NCBI RefSeq assembly: GCF_900114185.1
Contig: NZ_FOSE01000002.1
Span: 125,909 to 189,908 of the forward strand
Source of the DNA: Cellulomonas sp. KH9
GTDB lineage: Bacteria > Actinomycetota > Actinomycetes > Actinomycetales > Cellulomonadaceae
Direction of reading: 5' to 3'
DNA length: 64,000 nucleotides
How positions within the stretch are numbered: position 1 is the stretch's first letter; each line of letters opens with the position of its first letter. Position numbers and translations under genes: made by a program. The notes beneath the pieces were generated by a model. That model ran no database searches and had not been told where the DNA came from. It saw only the letters and a list, made by a program, of their open reading frames with translations. This document shows, one piece after another, positions 34,125 through 42,075 of this stretch.

Positions 34125-34721
34125 TCAGCTGCGCACCCCCAGCACCGCGGCCACGGCGGGCGGCAGGGCACCGGCCGGCGAGGACGCGCCACCCGGCGCG
34201 CCGCCACCCAGCGCCCCGCCGGCCATCGCGCCGTCGCGCAGCAGCACGATCCTGTCGGCGGTCCCCTCGGGGTCGTGCGCGCCGGTCTCGGCGACGAGCC
34301 CCACGAGGCGTGTCCGGTACCAGGCCCGGTGCGCGGCGACGAGGCGCCGCACCGGGTGCTCGGGGTCGCGGTACTCGGCCGCGGCGTTGAGGAACGGGCA
34401 CCCGCGGAACCCGGGCGCGGCGACGTCGTCGCGCAGGCGGGCCGCGAGCAGCAGCAGCGGGTTGCGCCGCTCGCGCGCCGCGACGTCGACGACACCCGCC
34501 ACGACCGCGCGTTCGTGCTCGGCGCGCCGGCGCAGGTGCGCGAGCACGAGCTCGTCCTTGGACGGGAAGTGCCGGTACAGCGTCATGCGCGTGGTCCCGG
34601 CGAGGACGACGACGTCCTCGATGCTGACGTCCCGGATGCCCCTGTCATAGAAGAGCACGTCTGCCGCATCGAGGATCCGCCCCTTGGGGGCGGGTCCGCG
34701 GGAGGTCACGACGGTGGTCAA
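34125..34721 (-). CDS. TetR family transcriptional regulator
   Basis: This 198-residue TetR family repressor has the N-terminal helix-turn-helix GRILDAADVLFYDRG, VSIEDVVVLAGTTRMTLYRH and FPSKDELVLAHL (about residues 12-60), and a helical ligand domain with CPFLNAAAEYRDPEHPVR. I chose TTG at 34721 because AGGAG lies seven bases upstream. A GTG at 34709 is the alternative, and longer frames upstream have no coding character. It is divergent from the peptide/opine importer operon, which it may control. The C-terminal 25 residues are low-complexity Gly/Ala/Pro. Confidence 0.85.
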   Translation of the reverse strand: MTTVVTSRGPAPKGRILDAADVLFYDRGIRDVSIEDVVVLAGTTRMTLYRHFPSKDELVLAHLRRRAEHERAVVAGVVDVAARERRNPLLLLAARLRDDVAAPGFRGCPFLNAAAEYRDPEHPVRRLVAAHRAWYRTRLVGLVAETGAHDPEGTADRIVLLRDGAMAGGALGGGAPGGASSPAGALPPAVAAVLGVRS

Positions 34722-34780
34722 GTCGCTGCTCCTGACGCCCTGCGCGTGGTCGGCAGGTGGTCGGCACGTGGTCGATCCGC

Positions 34781-34809
34781 ACTGTACGTCGCGTATCGCC
34801 CCGTGCGAA
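34781..34809 (-). promoter_or_regulatory. Putative tetR promoter with overlapping palindrome
   Basis: On the minus strand TTCGCA (34809-34804), a 17-base spacer and TACAGT (34786-34781) form a promoter. A short palindrome TACG-TCG-CGTA overlaps the -10 side and could be an autoregulatory TetR site. Confidence 0.45.
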
Positions 34810-34925
34810 GGGCGTGGACGGGGGCGGTCGTCCTGGCACCAGGCGCGGTTGTCGCCCGTGCGGGTGAACCGTGATGGACGCCAACAAGAATGGTCAGTAT
34901 CGCGATTCCCGGGCATTGGTGTCAG

Positions 34926-34939
34926 GCGTGTAAACACGC
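34926..34939. promoter_or_regulatory. Perfect inverted repeat GCGTGT-AA-ACACGC
   Basis: Six-base arms flank AA in the A/T-richer centre of the divergent region. It is a candidate operator for the importer operon, for the TetR protein or another regulator. Confidence 0.4.
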
Positions 34940-35101
34940 GGATGCAGTTGAGTAACAGCGGGTCTTGCAGGCGGCGGACGGGTGTGCCGACGGGAGCGCT
35001 TCGCCTACTGTCCGGCGCGTCCGCACCACGGACGCGCCACCCGTCACGGAGGGCGCCACCGACGGCGGCACACCCGACGCCGCCTCGTACCGGAGGAACA
35101 C

Positions 35102-36730
35102 ATGAGAACCAGGCGCCTCACCGTCCTCACCGCGCTCGGCCTGTCCGGCGCTCTGGCCCTGACGGCCTGCGCGTCCGGCGGCGACGACGGGGGCTCGGAC
35201 ACGGCCACGGCGGACGCAGGCGGGGGTGTCGTCACCGTCCACAACGGCGAGCCGCAGAACCCGCTGATCCCCACCATGACCAACGAGGTCTACGGCGGCA
35301 TGGTGGTGCAGAACCTGTTCGCCGGGCTCGTGTACTACGACGCCGAGGGGGCCGTCCACAACGAGGTCGCCGAGTCGATCGAGTCCGACGACAACCTCAC
35401 GTGGACGATCACGATCGCCGACGGGTGGACGTTCAGCGACGGGACCGACGTCACCGCGGAGAGCTTCGCCAAGGCGTGGGACTACGGCGCCGCGCTCGAC
35501 AACAAGCAGAGCCTGTCGTACTTCTTCGAGCCCATCGCGGGGTTCTCCTACGACGAGGACGTGTCCCTCATCGAGGCCGGCGGCCTGGTCGTGGAGGACG
35601 ACAGCACGCTCGTCGTCACGCTCAGCCAGCCCGAGTCCGACTTCCCGATCCGCCTCGGCTACGCCGCGTTCTTCCCGCTGCCGGAGGCGTTCTTCGAGGA
35701 CCCCGAGGCCTTCGGCGAGGCGCCGGTCGGCAACGGCCCCTACATGCTGGACTCCTGGGAGCACGACTCGAGCATCACGCTGCTGCCCAACCCCGAGTAC
35801 ACCGGGGAGCGCACGCCGCAGAACGCAGGCCTCGAGCTCATCGCGTACACCGACGAGGACTCGGCGTACAACGACCTGCTCGGCGGTCAGCTCGACATCA
35901 TCAAGAACGTTCCGTCGTCGGCGTTCGCGACGTTCGAGGACGAGCTCGAGGGTCGGTCGGCCAACCAGCCGGCGGCCGTCATCCAGGTGCTGACCGTGCC
36001 GCAGTGGCTGCCGGAGTTCCAGGGTGAGGCGGGCCAGCTGCGCCGCCAGGCGGTGTCCCACGCGATCAACCGCGCCGAGGTGACCGAGACGATCTTCTCC
36101 GGGTCGCGCACGCCGGCCACGGACTTCACGTCACCGGTCATCGACGGCTGGACCGAGGACATCCCCGGCAACGACGTCCTGGACTACGACGCGGAGCTGG
36201 CGGTCGACCTGTGGGCGCAGGCCGAGGCGCTCGCGCCGGTCGGCGACTACACCCTGCAGATCGCGTCGAACGCCGACTCGGACCACCAGACGTGGGTCGA
36301 CGCGGTGTGCAACAACATCCGCACGGTGCTCGAGATCGGCTGCGAGTTCTACCCGTACCCGACGTTCGACGAGTACCTCGACGCCCGCGACGCGGGCGCC
36401 GTGCCGGGGCTCTTCCGCGGCGGGTGGCAGGCCGACTACCCGGCCATGAGCAACTTCCTCGGCCCCTTGTACGGCACGGGCGCGGGGTCGAACGACGGGC
36501 AGTGGTCCAACGCGGCCTTCGACGCCAAGCTCGCCGAGGCCAACGGTGCGGACAGCCCGGAGGACGCCGTGGCCCTGTACCTGGAGGCCGAGGCGATCCT
36601 GTTCGAGGAGCTGCCGGGCATCCCGCTCTGGTACAACAACGCGACCGGCGGCTGGGCCGACACCGTCGAGGACGTCGAGTTCGGCTGGGACTCCGACCCG
36701 ATCCTCTACCAGGTCACCACGAGCGAGTGA
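35102..36730 (+). CDS. Family 5 substrate-binding lipoprotein of a peptide/opine-type ABC importer
   Basis: This 542-residue OppA/DppA-like protein captures its ligand outside the membrane. The lipobox ALTAC places the lipid-anchored Cys at residue 23, followed by a Gly/Asp-rich linker. Family 5 motifs follow: NLFAGLVYYDAEGAVHNEVA, GWTFSDGTDVTAESFAKAWD, GNGPYMLDSWEHD and RRQAVSHAINRAEV. ATG at 35102 follows CCGGAGGAAC. The ligand could be an oligopeptide, but family 5 proteins also bind sugars, nickel or haem, so the sequence does not decide. A perfect 15-bp hairpin separates it from the permease genes. Confidence 0.93.
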   Translation: MRTRRLTVLTALGLSGALALTACASGGDDGGSDTATADAGGGVVTVHNGEPQNPLIPTMTNEVYGGMVVQNLFAGLVYYDAEGAVHNEVAESIESDDNLTWTITIADGWTFSDGTDVTAESFAKAWDYGAALDNKQSLSYFFEPIAGFSYDEDVSLIEAGGLVVEDDSTLVVTLSQPESDFPIRLGYAAFFPLPEAFFEDPEAFGEAPVGNGPYMLDSWEHDSSITLLPNPEYTGERTPQNAGLELIAYTDEDSAYNDLLGGQLDIIKNVPSSAFATFEDELEGRSANQPAAVIQVLTVPQWLPEFQGEAGQLRRQAVSHAINRAEVTETIFSGSRTPATDFTSPVIDGWTEDIPGNDVLDYDAELAVDLWAQAEALAPVGDYTLQIASNADSDHQTWVDAVCNNIRTVLEIGCEFYPYPTFDEYLDARDAGAVPGLFRGGWQADYPAMSNFLGPLYGTGAGSNDGQWSNAAFDAKLAEANGADSPEDAVALYLEAEAILFEELPGIPLWYNNATGGWADTVEDVEFGWDSDPILYQVTTSE

Positions 36731-36735
36731 GACCC

Positions 36736-36769
36736 GGTCCCGGCGCCGCCCACCGGCGGCGCCGGGACC
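36736..36769 (+). terminator. Perfect 15-bp stem-loop after the binding-protein gene
   Basis: Two perfect 15-base arms (36736-36750 and 36755-36769) enclose a CACC loop, starting five bases after the stop codon. It probably acts as an mRNA-stabilising or partial terminator element that favours the binding protein over the permeases. Confidence 0.65.
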
Positions 36770-36811
36770 CGTCCACCCGCTCGTGACGTGACCACCGGAA
36801 GAGACGTCGGC

Positions 36812-37738
36812 ATGCGCTGGTACATCGGCCGCAGGGTCCTGCAGGTCATCCCCGTGTTCCTCGGAGCCACGCTCCTGCTGTACGCCCTGGTGTTCCTGCG
36901 CCCGGGCGACCCCGTCCTCGCGCTCGGCGGTGAGCGCGGTCTGCCCGAGGCGGTGCAGGAGCAGATCCGCGCCGAGTTCCACCTCGACGAGCCGTTCCTC
37001 GTGCAGTACCTGCTGTACCTCAAGGGGATCGTGACGCTCGACCTGGGGGTCACGTTCACGGGGCGCGAGGTCACCGAGGTCATCGCCCAGGCGCTGCCGG
37101 TGACGTTCCAGCTCGCCCTCATGGCGCTGCTCATCGAGGCCGTCCTCGGGGTCGGCTTCGGGCTGCTCGCCGGGATGCGCAAGGGCGGGCTGTTCGACTC
37201 CTCCGTCCTGGTGCTCAGCCTGCTGGTCATCGCGGTCCCGACGTTCGTCGTCGGCTTCGTGCTGCAGATCGTCGTCGGTGTCCAGCTCGGCTGGCTGCCG
37301 ATCACCGCCGGACGCGACCCCGACGTGGTCAGCCTGCTGATGCCGGCGACCGTCCTCGCGGCGACGTCCTTCGCCTACGTGCTGCGGCTGACGCGGACCT
37401 CCGTGCAGGAGAGCCTGTCGGCCGACTTCGTGCGCACCGCGCGCGCCAAGGGGCTGTCCCGCGCGCAGGTCACCGGACGGCACGTGCTGCGCAACTCGCT
37501 CATCCCCGTCGTGACGTTCCTCGGTGCCGACCTGGGCGCGCTCATGGGCGGCGCGATCGTCACCGAGGGGATCTTCAACATCCACGGTGTCGGGGGCACG
37601 CTCTTCGACGCCATCACACGCGGCGAGAACGTGACCGTGGTCTCGCTGACCACCGTGCTCGTGCTCGTCTACATCGTCGCCAACCTCGCGGTCGACCTGC
37701 TGTACGCCGCGCTGGACCCGAGGATCCGCTATGCCTGA
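36812..37738 (+). CDS. Peptide/opine ABC transporter permease, DppB/OppB type
   Basis: This 308-residue inner-membrane permease starts MRWYIGRRVLQVIPVFLGAT, the standard DppB/OppB N-terminus. It continues with FLRPGDPVLALGGERGLPEA, six helices, and the EAA-type loop ADFVRTARAKGLSRAQVTGR that contacts the ATPase, ending in IHGVGGTLFDAITRGE. I chose ATG at 36812, with GGAAGAG upstream; a GTG at 36788 would add eight residues. It overlaps the next permease gene by eight bases. Confidence 0.93.
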   Translation: MRWYIGRRVLQVIPVFLGATLLLYALVFLRPGDPVLALGGERGLPEAVQEQIRAEFHLDEPFLVQYLLYLKGIVTLDLGVTFTGREVTEVIAQALPVTFQLALMALLIEAVLGVGFGLLAGMRKGGLFDSSVLVLSLLVIAVPTFVVGFVLQIVVGVQLGWLPITAGRDPDVVSLLMPATVLAATSFAYVLRLTRTSVQESLSADFVRTARAKGLSRAQVTGRHVLRNSLIPVVTFLGADLGALMGGAIVTEGIFNIHGVGGTLFDAITRGENVTVVSLTTVLVLVYIVANLAVDLLYAALDPRIRYA

Positions 37739-38711
37739 CGCACTTCCCACGACCGGCGCCACGCGCGCCCTGCGCACCGCACCGCGCCCCGGGCAGGAGC
37801 ACGTCGCGCAGCCCCTCACCGAGGACCTCGGCGCCGTCGACGCCGTCCGGACGCAGGACGCACCCGCCGGCTTCTGGCGCGAGGCGTGGCGCGGGATGCG
37901 TCGCCGACCCCTGTTCTGGGTGTCCGGGGCGCTGATCGTCCTGGTCCTGCTGGTGGCGGCGTTCCCCGGGCTGTTCACCTCGATCGACCCGCGCACCTGC
38001 GCGCTGTCCGACGCGCTCGACCCCGCGCGGGCCGGCCACGTCTTCGGCTTCGACCGCCAGGGCTGCGACATCTTCTCGCGCACGATGCACGGCGCGCGGG
38101 CGTCGCTGACGGTGGGGGTGCTGACCACGCTGCTGGTGACCGTCGTCGGGACCGTGGCCGGTGCGCTCGCCGGCTACCTCGGGGGGTGGGCGGACACGCT
38201 GCTGGCACGCGTGACGGACATCTTCTTCGCCATCCCGCTGGTGCTGGCCGCGATCGTCATCATGAGCCTGGCGAGCACCCGCACGGCCCTGACGGTGGCC
38301 CTCGTGCTCGCGTCCTTCGGGTGGCCGCCCATCGCACGCATCGCACGCGGCACGGTGATGTCCGTCAAGAACGACGAGTTCGTCACCGCGGCACGGTCGC
38401 TCGGCATGGGGCGCGCGGGGATCCTCGTGCGCCACGTGCTGCCGAACTCGGCCGCGCCGATCATCGTCTACGCGACCGTCGCCCTGGGCACGTTCATCGT
38501 CGCCGAGGCCACGCTGAGCTTCCTCGGCATCGGGCTGCCCCCGTCGGTCGTGTCCTGGGGCGGGGACATCTCCCAGGCGCAGGGCGCCATCCGCACCGAC
38601 CCGGAGATCCTGCTGTACCCGGCCGGGGCCCTGGCCCTGACCGTCCTCGGCTTCATCATGATGGGCGACGTCGTGCGCGACGCCCTCGACCCGAAGGCAC
38701 GCACCCGATGA
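37731..38711 (+). CDS. Peptide/opine ABC transporter permease, DppC/OppC type
   Basis: This 326-residue partner permease has an extended cytoplasmic N-terminus of about 60 residues before the first helix (PLFWVSGALIVLVLLVAAFP). It then has the family motifs GFDRQGCDIFSRTMHGARAS and the ATPase-contact loop DEFVTAARSLGMGRAGILVR, ending in FLGIGLPPSVVSWGGDI. It overlaps the upstream permease gene by eight bases and the fused ATPase gene by four (ATGA), so the three genes should be translated together. Confidence 0.93.
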   Translation: MPDALPTTGATRALRTAPRPGQEHVAQPLTEDLGAVDAVRTQDAPAGFWREAWRGMRRRPLFWVSGALIVLVLLVAAFPGLFTSIDPRTCALSDALDPARAGHVFGFDRQGCDIFSRTMHGARASLTVGVLTTLLVTVVGTVAGALAGYLGGWADTLLARVTDIFFAIPLVLAAIVIMSLASTRTALTVALVLASFGWPPIARIARGTVMSVKNDEFVTAARSLGMGRAGILVRHVLPNSAAPIIVYATVALGTFIVAEATLSFLGIGLPPSVVSWGGDISQAQGAIRTDPEILLYPAGALALTVLGFIMMGDVVRDALDPKARTR

Positions 38712-40423
38712 GCGCCCCCACGCCCCGTACCCCGCCCGACCCGGACGTCCCGCTGCTCGAGGTCCGGGGCCTGGAGGTGACGTTCTCGACCGGTGGCGGG
38801 CCGGTGCAGGCCGTCCGCGGCGCCGACCTCACCGTCTACCCGGGGCAGTCCGTCGCCATCGTGGGGGAGTCCGGGTCGGGCAAGTCGACGACCGCGCACG
38901 CCGTCGTCGACCTGCTGCCGGGCACCGGCAAGGTCACCGGCGGCAGCATCCGGTTCGCGGGTCGTGAGGTGGTCGGGCTCGGGCGCCGCGAGGTCGAGGC
39001 GCTGCGGGGGGACCAGATCGGTCTGGTCCCGCAGGACCCGATGTCGAACCTCAACCCCGTGTGGCGGATCGGCTCCCAGGTCGAGGAGGCGCTGCGGGCC
39101 AACGGCTTCCGCGGGTCGCGGGCGCAGCGGCGCGCGCGGGTCGCCGAGCTGCTGGCGGAGGCCGGCCTTCCCGAGGCCGCGCAGCGGGCGACGATGTACC
39201 CCCACGAGTTCTCCGGCGGGATGCGCCAGCGCGCGCTCATCGCGATCGCGCTCGCGGCGCGGCCCCGGCTGCTCATCGCCGACGAGCCGACGTCGGCGCT
39301 CGACGTGACCGTGCAGCGGCAGATCCTCGACCACCTGGACGTGCTCACGGACGAGCTCGGCACGGCCGTGCTGTTCATCACGCACGACCTCGGCCTGGCC
39401 GCCGAGCGCGCCGAGCACCTCGTCGTCATGTACCGCGGGCAGGTCGTGGAGTCCGGCCCGGCGCGCGCGATCCTCGCGGACCCCCAGCACCCGTATACGC
39501 GGCGCCTCGTGACCTCGGCGCCCTCGCTGTCGTCCCGGCGCATCCAGGTCGCGCACGCGCGGGGCGAGGAGCCCGTCGACGACCTCCTCGCGCGGCACGC
39601 CGACGAGCCCGCGGCGCCACGCGACGAGGTCGTCGTGGCCTCGCACCTGACCAAGGTGTTCCGCACCCGTGGCCGTGGTGCGCGCGCGACCGGCTTCACG
39701 GCCGTGGACGACGTGAGCTTCACGCTCACCCGTGGCCGCACGCTGGCACTGGTGGGGGAGTCCGGCTCGGGCAAGTCGACCGCGGCGAACATGGTGCTCG
39801 GCCTGCTGGAGCCGACGGCCGGCACGGTGCTGTTCGACGGGCAGGACGTCGGCGGGCTGAGCCGCCGGGAGCAGCTCGCGTTCCGCCGCCGCATCCAGCC
39901 GGTCTTCCAGAACCCGTACGGGTCGCTGGACCCGCAGTACTCGGTGTACCGGTCCCTCGAGGAGCCGCTGCGGCTGCACCGGGTCGGCGACCGTGCCGCC
40001 CGCGAGGCCCGGGTGCGCGACCTGCTCGATATGGTGGCCCTGCCGCAGGACGTCATGCGCCGCTTCCCCGCCGAGCTGTCCGGGGGGCAGCGGCAGCGCG
40101 TCGCCGTCGCGCGCGCCCTGGCGCTCGAGCCCGAGGTCGTCGTGCTCGACGAGGCCGTCTCGGCGCTCGACGTCCTCGTGCAGGCGCAGGTCCTCGACCT
40201 GCTCGCCGGGCTGCAGCGCGAGCTGGGACTGGCCTACCTGTTCATCACGCACGACCTCGCCGTGGTCCGGCAGATCGCGGACTCGGTCGTCGTCATGCGC
40301 GAGGGCAAGGTCGTCGAGCACGCCCCGACGGACGACGTGTTCGACGCCCCCCGGGAGCGGTACACGCGAGACCTGCTCGCCGCGATCCCCGGTGCGGGGC
40401 TGGTGCTGCCCGCGGGGAGCTGA
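38708..40423 (+). CDS. Fused DppD-DppF-type ABC ATPase
   Basis: This 571-residue protein carries both ATPase units of the importer in one chain. Unit one (about 15-260) has GESGSGKST, FSGGMRQRALIA and LLIADEPTSALDV. Unit two (about 305-560) has GESGSGKST, LSGGQRQRVAVA and VVVLDEAVSALDV, with Ala in place of the common Pro after DE. Each unit ends with ITHDLGL or ITHDLAV containing the switch His. The C-terminal oligopeptide-transporter extension (HPYTRRLVTSAPSLSS) is kept in unit one and shortened in unit two. It is the last gene of the operon; strong inverted repeats follow. Confidence 0.94.
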   Translation: MSAPTPRTPPDPDVPLLEVRGLEVTFSTGGGPVQAVRGADLTVYPGQSVAIVGESGSGKSTTAHAVVDLLPGTGKVTGGSIRFAGREVVGLGRREVEALRGDQIGLVPQDPMSNLNPVWRIGSQVEEALRANGFRGSRAQRRARVAELLAEAGLPEAAQRATMYPHEFSGGMRQRALIAIALAARPRLLIADEPTSALDVTVQRQILDHLDVLTDELGTAVLFITHDLGLAAERAEHLVVMYRGQVVESGPARAILADPQHPYTRRLVTSAPSLSSRRIQVAHARGEEPVDDLLARHADEPAAPRDEVVVASHLTKVFRTRGRGARATGFTAVDDVSFTLTRGRTLALVGESGSGKSTAANMVLGLLEPTAGTVLFDGQDVGGLSRREQLAFRRRIQPVFQNPYGSLDPQYSVYRSLEEPLRLHRVGDRAAREARVRDLLDMVALPQDVMRRFPAELSGGQRQRVAVARALALEPEVVVLDEAVSALDVLVQAQVLDLLAGLQRELGLAYLFITHDLAVVRQIADSVVVMREGKVVEHAPTDDVFDAPRERYTRDLLAAIPGAGLVLPAGS

Positions 40424-40426
40424 CGG

Positions 40427-40451
40427 GGTGACGTCGGCCGCCGACGTCACC
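40427..40451. terminator. 12-bp perfect inverted repeat after the importer operon
   Basis: GGTGACGTCGGC and its exact complement are separated by one C, so the loop must open by a few pairs. It begins three bases after the ATPase stop codon. Confidence 0.55.
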
Positions 40452-40461
40452 GGACAGCAGA

Positions 40462-40491
40462 AGAGCCGTCCCGGACATCCGGGACGGCTCT
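40462..40491. terminator. 14-bp perfect hairpin between convergent ABC operon and tRNA cluster
   Basis: AGAGCCGTCCCGGA and its exact complement are separated by CA. It could end both the plus-strand operon and the minus-strand tRNA transcript, which reads into TTCTGCTGT. Confidence 0.6.
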
Positions 40492-40504
40492 CGCTGAGTG
40501 GTGC

Positions 40505-40579
40505 TGGTGGGCGATACTGGGATCGAACCAGTGACCTCTTCCGTGTCAGGGAAGCGCGCTACCGCTGCGCCAATCGCCC
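40505..40579 (-). tRNA. tRNA-Val (anticodon GAC)
   Basis: The minus strand folds as a tRNA. The acceptor arm GGGCGAT pairs with ATCGCCC, the D-loop contains GGTA, and the anticodon stem CTTCC/GGAAG encloses CTGACAC. The T-arm has GGTTCGATCC, and CCA is encoded. It is the last gene of a three-tRNA cluster. Its T-arm and acceptor are nearly identical to the tRNA-Val at 43890. Confidence 0.93.
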
Positions 40580-40596
40580 ATGGGGGAGTACATGCG

Positions 40597-40667
40597 AGGT
40601 GGAGACGGGATTCGAACCCGTGTATACGGCTTTGCAGGCCGCTGCCTCGCCTCTCGGCCACTCCACC
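40597..40667 (-). tRNA. tRNA-Cys (anticodon GCA)
   Basis: The acceptor arm GGTGGAG pairs with CTCCACC. The anticodon loop CTGCAAA gives GCA, and the T-loop has GGTTCGAATCC. The discriminator is U, as required by cysteinyl-tRNA synthetase. CCA is not encoded. It is the middle tRNA of the Gly-Cys-Val cluster. Confidence 0.93.
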
Positions 40668-40716
40668 GCTGAGACCGCAGTCCACAACGGTTGGGTACCG
40701 ATGGGGATAGCCTCCG

Positions 40717-40788
40717 AGCGGACGACGGGATTCGAACCCGCGACCCTCACCTTGGCAAGGTGATGCTCTACCACTGAGCCACGTCCGC
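40717..40788 (-). tRNA. tRNA-Gly (anticodon GCC)
   Basis: The acceptor arm GCGGACG pairs with CGTCCGC. The anticodon loop TTGCCAA gives GCC, and the T-loop has GGTTCGAATCC. The discriminator is U; CCA is not encoded. It is the first gene of the minus-strand cluster. GCC is the expected major glycine anticodon for a GGC-rich genome. Confidence 0.93.
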
Positions 40789-40831
40789 GCGTCAGTTCCG
40801 CCGTTTCACCGGCGTTCCTGGTGCGTCGAAG

Positions 40832-40862
40832 ACTCTAGACGACAAACTCGGTGAGAGTCCAA
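40832..40862 (-). promoter_or_regulatory. Putative promoter of the tRNA Gly-Cys-Val cluster
   Basis: On the minus strand TTGGAC (40862-40857) and TAGAGT (40837-40832) are spaced by 19 bases, slightly long. The tRNA-Gly 5' end lies about 43 bases downstream. Confidence 0.35.
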
Positions 40863-40937
40863 CCGGCCCCTCACCAGCGTGTCCGCGGGTGGGTTCCGCG
40901 GGCCCCGTGACCGGCCCGGACGCCCGTCGGTGCTCGG

Positions 40938-40943
40938 TAGGTT
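40938..40943 (+). promoter_or_regulatory. -10 element of pabB, leaderless arrangement
   Basis: TAGGTT ends 7 bases before the pabB GTG, and no Shine-Dalgarno sequence is present. The message would begin at the start codon. Confidence 0.5.
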
Positions 40944-40949
40944 GGCCCC

Positions 40950-42035
40950 GTGCCCAGCCCGTCCGCATCGCCCGTCGTCGCCCCCGGTGAGGCCTGGTTC
41001 GGGGGTCGTCACGCCCGAGGGGTCCTCGAGCACGCCGATCTGCGGGCCCGGCCGGGTGCGACGGCGGCGCCGGGCTGGTGGGCGGTCGTGGGGGAGTTCG
41101 AGGGCCGCGTCGACGCGTGGCGCTTCGCCGACGTGCGCCCGGCGGCCGTTGCGCAGGGTGCGTCGGGGGGCTGGCAGGGGCCGCCGCGCGCGGCCTGGAC
41201 GTCGTCGCTGGACCGCGCCGGCTACGTGGCCGCGGTCGAGCGGGTCCGCGCGCACGTGCGCGACGGGCTGGTGTACCAGGCGAACGTCTGCCGCGTGCTC
41301 TCCGCGCCGCTGCACGCGGGCGACGGCCGTGAGCCCGCTGCCCGCGCCCTGGGTGCCCGCCTCGCGGCCGGGAACCCGGCGCCGTACTCCGGGGGCGTCC
41401 ACGTGCCCTCCGGCGGGCCTGTGGCCCCCGGGTGGGTCGTCACGGCCTCGCCCGAGCTCTTCCTGCGGGTGCGGGACGGCGTCGTCACGTCGGCCCCCAT
41501 CAAGGGCACGGCCGCCACGCCCGCCGGTCTGAGCGCCAAGGACCGCGCCGAGAACGTGATGATCACCGACCTCGTGCGCAACGACCTGCAGCGCGTGTGC
41601 CGGCCCGGGACCGTGCGGGTGACCGACCTCCTGGCCACCGAGCAGCACCCCGGCCTGGTGCACCTCGTCACGACCGTCGCCGGCGACCTGCTCCCCGAGG
41701 TCCGGGACGCGCCGGACGGGTTCACCCGGCTGCTCGCCGCCACGTACCCGCCGGGTTCGGTGTCCGGGGCGCCCAAGAGCTCGGCGCTCGACGTGATCAC
41801 GGAGCTCGAGCCCGTCCCGCGCGGCCCGTACTGCGGGCTGGTCGGATGGGTGCACGTGGCCCGTGACGGCACCTGGTCCGCCGAGCTCGCCGTCGGCATC
41901 CGCACCTTCTGGTGGCGCGACGACGTCCTGCGCTTCGGCACCGGGGCCGGCATCACGTGGGCGAGCGACGCCGTTGCGGAGTGGGACGAGACCGAGCTCA
42001 AGGCCGCCCGGCTGGTCGGCCTCGCGTCGCGCTGA
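40950..42035 (+). CDS. pabB: Aminodeoxychorismate synthase component I (chorismate-binding)
   Basis: This 361-residue chorismate-binding enzyme probably makes 4-amino-4-deoxychorismate for folate. The C-terminal three-quarters carries the family motifs: GYVAAVERVRAHVRDGLVYQ, the PIKGTAATP loop, DRAENVMITDLVRNDLQRVC, and PPGSVSGAPK near the active site, closing with FGTGAGITWASDAVAEWDE. It is shorter than E. coli PabB (about 450), with a reduced N-terminal domain. The pabC-like gene downstream supports folate over anthranilate or salicylate synthesis. A glutamine amidotransferase (PabA) is not in the window. GTG at 40950 is supported by the -10 element. Confidence 0.88.
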   Translation: MPSPSASPVVAPGEAWFGGRHARGVLEHADLRARPGATAAPGWWAVVGEFEGRVDAWRFADVRPAAVAQGASGGWQGPPRAAWTSSLDRAGYVAAVERVRAHVRDGLVYQANVCRVLSAPLHAGDGREPAARALGARLAAGNPAPYSGGVHVPSGGPVAPGWVVTASPELFLRVRDGVVTSAPIKGTAATPAGLSAKDRAENVMITDLVRNDLQRVCRPGTVRVTDLLATEQHPGLVHLVTTVAGDLLPEVRDAPDGFTRLLAATYPPGSVSGAPKSSALDVITELEPVPRGPYCGLVGWVHVARDGTWSAELAVGIRTFWWRDDVLRFGTGAGITWASDAVAEWDETELKAARLVGLASR

Positions 42036-42063
42036 CGCCCGGCGGCGAACGCCTCGCCGGTGG

Positions 42064-42069
42064 CAGGAT
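42064..42069 (+). promoter_or_regulatory. Possible -10 element of pabC
   Basis: CAGGAT ends 7 bases before the pabC GTG, repeating the leaderless spacing seen at pabB. No ribosome-binding site is visible in the 40-base gap. Confidence 0.35.
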
Positions 42070-42075
42070 GGCGGC

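Larger units (their letters stand above)
34722..35101. other. Divergent intergenic region tetR / ABC importer
   Basis: These 380 bases hold the promoter for tetR, a 14-base inverted repeat, and an A/T-richer segment at 34876-34955. I see no open frame with coding character. The importer promoter is not clear; TACTGT at 35006-35011 is one -10 candidate. Confidence 0.5.

Noticed and set aside
40505..40788. Integrative element at the tRNA cluster
   Set aside because: No integrase, excisionase or direct repeat of a tRNA 3' end is visible within the window, so there is no support for an inserted element.
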